This document shows positions 42,312 to 42,720 of a DNA stretch of 42,720 nucleotides, in pieces. Numbering within the stretch: position 1 is the first letter of the stretch; each line of letters begins with the position of its first letter. Source of the DNA: an uncultured Bacteroides sp. (GTDB lineage Bacteria; Bacteroidota; Bacteroidia; Bacteroidales; Bacteroidaceae); contig URCM01000015.1 of NCBI GenBank assembly GCA_900546355.1, positions 1 through 42,720 on the forward strand, written 5' to 3'. The position numbers and the translations under genes are program-made. The notes beneath the pieces are model-generated. The model saw only the letters and a program-made list of their open reading frames with translations, was not told the origin of the DNA and made no database searches.

Positions 42312-42582
42312 AAATATCTGATATTATAGACCATATTTCTTGTTATTAACAGGGTTTGCAAGTGCAGATATATGCGTTTCCCTTTCCATTTATCTTCCTT
42401 TTGTCATTCATCCGCCTGCGTTGCTTCTTTCCCCTTTCTCGCGTGTGCGCGTAATATATATTAAGGAGTTTCTGTTTTCTCCTTTTCATTTCTTTTTTGG
42501 ATGATTTTTTCTTCTAACGTTTTAATTATCAGTTGTGTTCGTCTTTCCGGTAAAAAAAGTTCAAAAAAAAGTTCCCTTATCG
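42312..42582. other. Gene-free stretch before a strong promoter
   Basis: No ORF, tRNA or repeat that I can support. The strand is T/C-rich from about 42370 to 42520, then A-rich up to the -33 element. Confidence 0.5.
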
Positions 42583-42613
42583 TTTGCAGGAATCGTGAAA
42601 AGCTGTACCTTTG
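42583..42613 (+). promoter_or_regulatory. Strong promoter, probably of an rRNA operon
   Basis: TTTG (42583-42586), exactly 19 bp, TACCTTTG (42606-42613), with A-tracts (AAAAAAA, AAAAAAAA) upstream that could act as an UP element. The following GCACTCGCTTTCGGGA resembles what I recall of Bacteroides 16S rRNA operon starts. Confidence 0.75.
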
Positions 42614-42720
42614 CACTCGCTTTCGGGAAGGGACGGTGCCGATGAGGCTGGTAAGTCCTGGAAATGAAAGTGTTCTATGAGATTATTTGGATAGGAGACG
42701 ACGAGATAGAAGAGAGGTCA
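42614..42720 (+). other. Probable leader of an rRNA operon running off the window
   Basis: No start codon with a convincing frame follows the promoter in the last 107 bp. The G/A-rich sequence and strong promoter are consistent with an rRNA precursor leader. The 16S gene itself is not in the window, so this is an inference. Confidence 0.4.

Overview
The window looks like a chromosomal segment of a gut Bacteroidales bacterium of the Bacteroides/Phocaeicola type. Three things point there: many promoters match the Bacteroidetes primary-sigma consensus (TTTG, about 19-20 bp, TAnnTTTG); surface lipoproteins carry an acidic stretch right after the lipobox cysteine; and the families present are typical of the group (fimbrillin-like lipoproteins, DUF4251, pectinases with fused esterases, a MacAB-like efflux operon with separate ATPase and permease genes). 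Species cannot be assigned from the sequence alone.

Layout. 1-6.6 kb: the 3' tail of an upstream gene, a fimbrillin-like lipoprotein fused to a degenerate PI-PLC-like domain, and a giant mosaic surface lipoprotein with four diverged repeat modules. 6.6-9.2 kb: palindromic noncoding repeats, an Rpn-family nuclease with a 12-bp coding repeat, a potB remnant truncated by a fragment of a small mobile element, and a secreted basic His/Pro-rich protein. 9.3-15 kb: envelope genes: an AsmA-like/GT51 transglycosylase, an ECF sigma factor with a membrane partner, a divergently transcribed membrane protein, MscL, and a TonB-domain protein with a DSL-repeat tail. Two 92-bp MITEs lie here.

15.2-25.3 kb: a pectin-degradation cluster without SusC/SusD in the window. 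PL1, PL10-esterase and CE12-CE8 genes overlap or abut on the plus strand. GH43 and GH127 genes converge on them from the minus strand. Together they should cut homogalacturonan, strip methyl and acetyl esters, and remove arabinose side chains. A Fur-family regulator and a sugar-acid SDR follow, then a membrane protein/winged-helix pair and a DUF4251 protein.

29-35 kb: a five-gene minus-strand operon for a MacAB-TolC-like tripartite pump (ATPase, two permeases, adaptor, TolC). 35.2-36.2 kb: a ROK glucokinase. 36.5-40.7 kb: an acyl-CoA dehydrogenase/ETF operon with two striking anomalies. A four-helix-bundle (23S rRNA IVS-type) gene sits between etfA and the dehydrogenase gene, bracketed by 44-52-nt inverted repeats built of 8-mers. 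In addition, etfB has an apparent 16-nt frameshifting deletion near its 5' end.

40.7-42.7 kb: a TlpA-like lipoprotein, an IS110-family transposase with a large internal deletion and a MITE in its 3' end, and a strong promoter with what looks like the start of an rRNA leader. The best candidates for something undescribed are the inverted-repeat cassette around the four-helix-bundle gene, the MITE family with TIR agaagctgttttgaattt, and the paired divergent ECF promoters.
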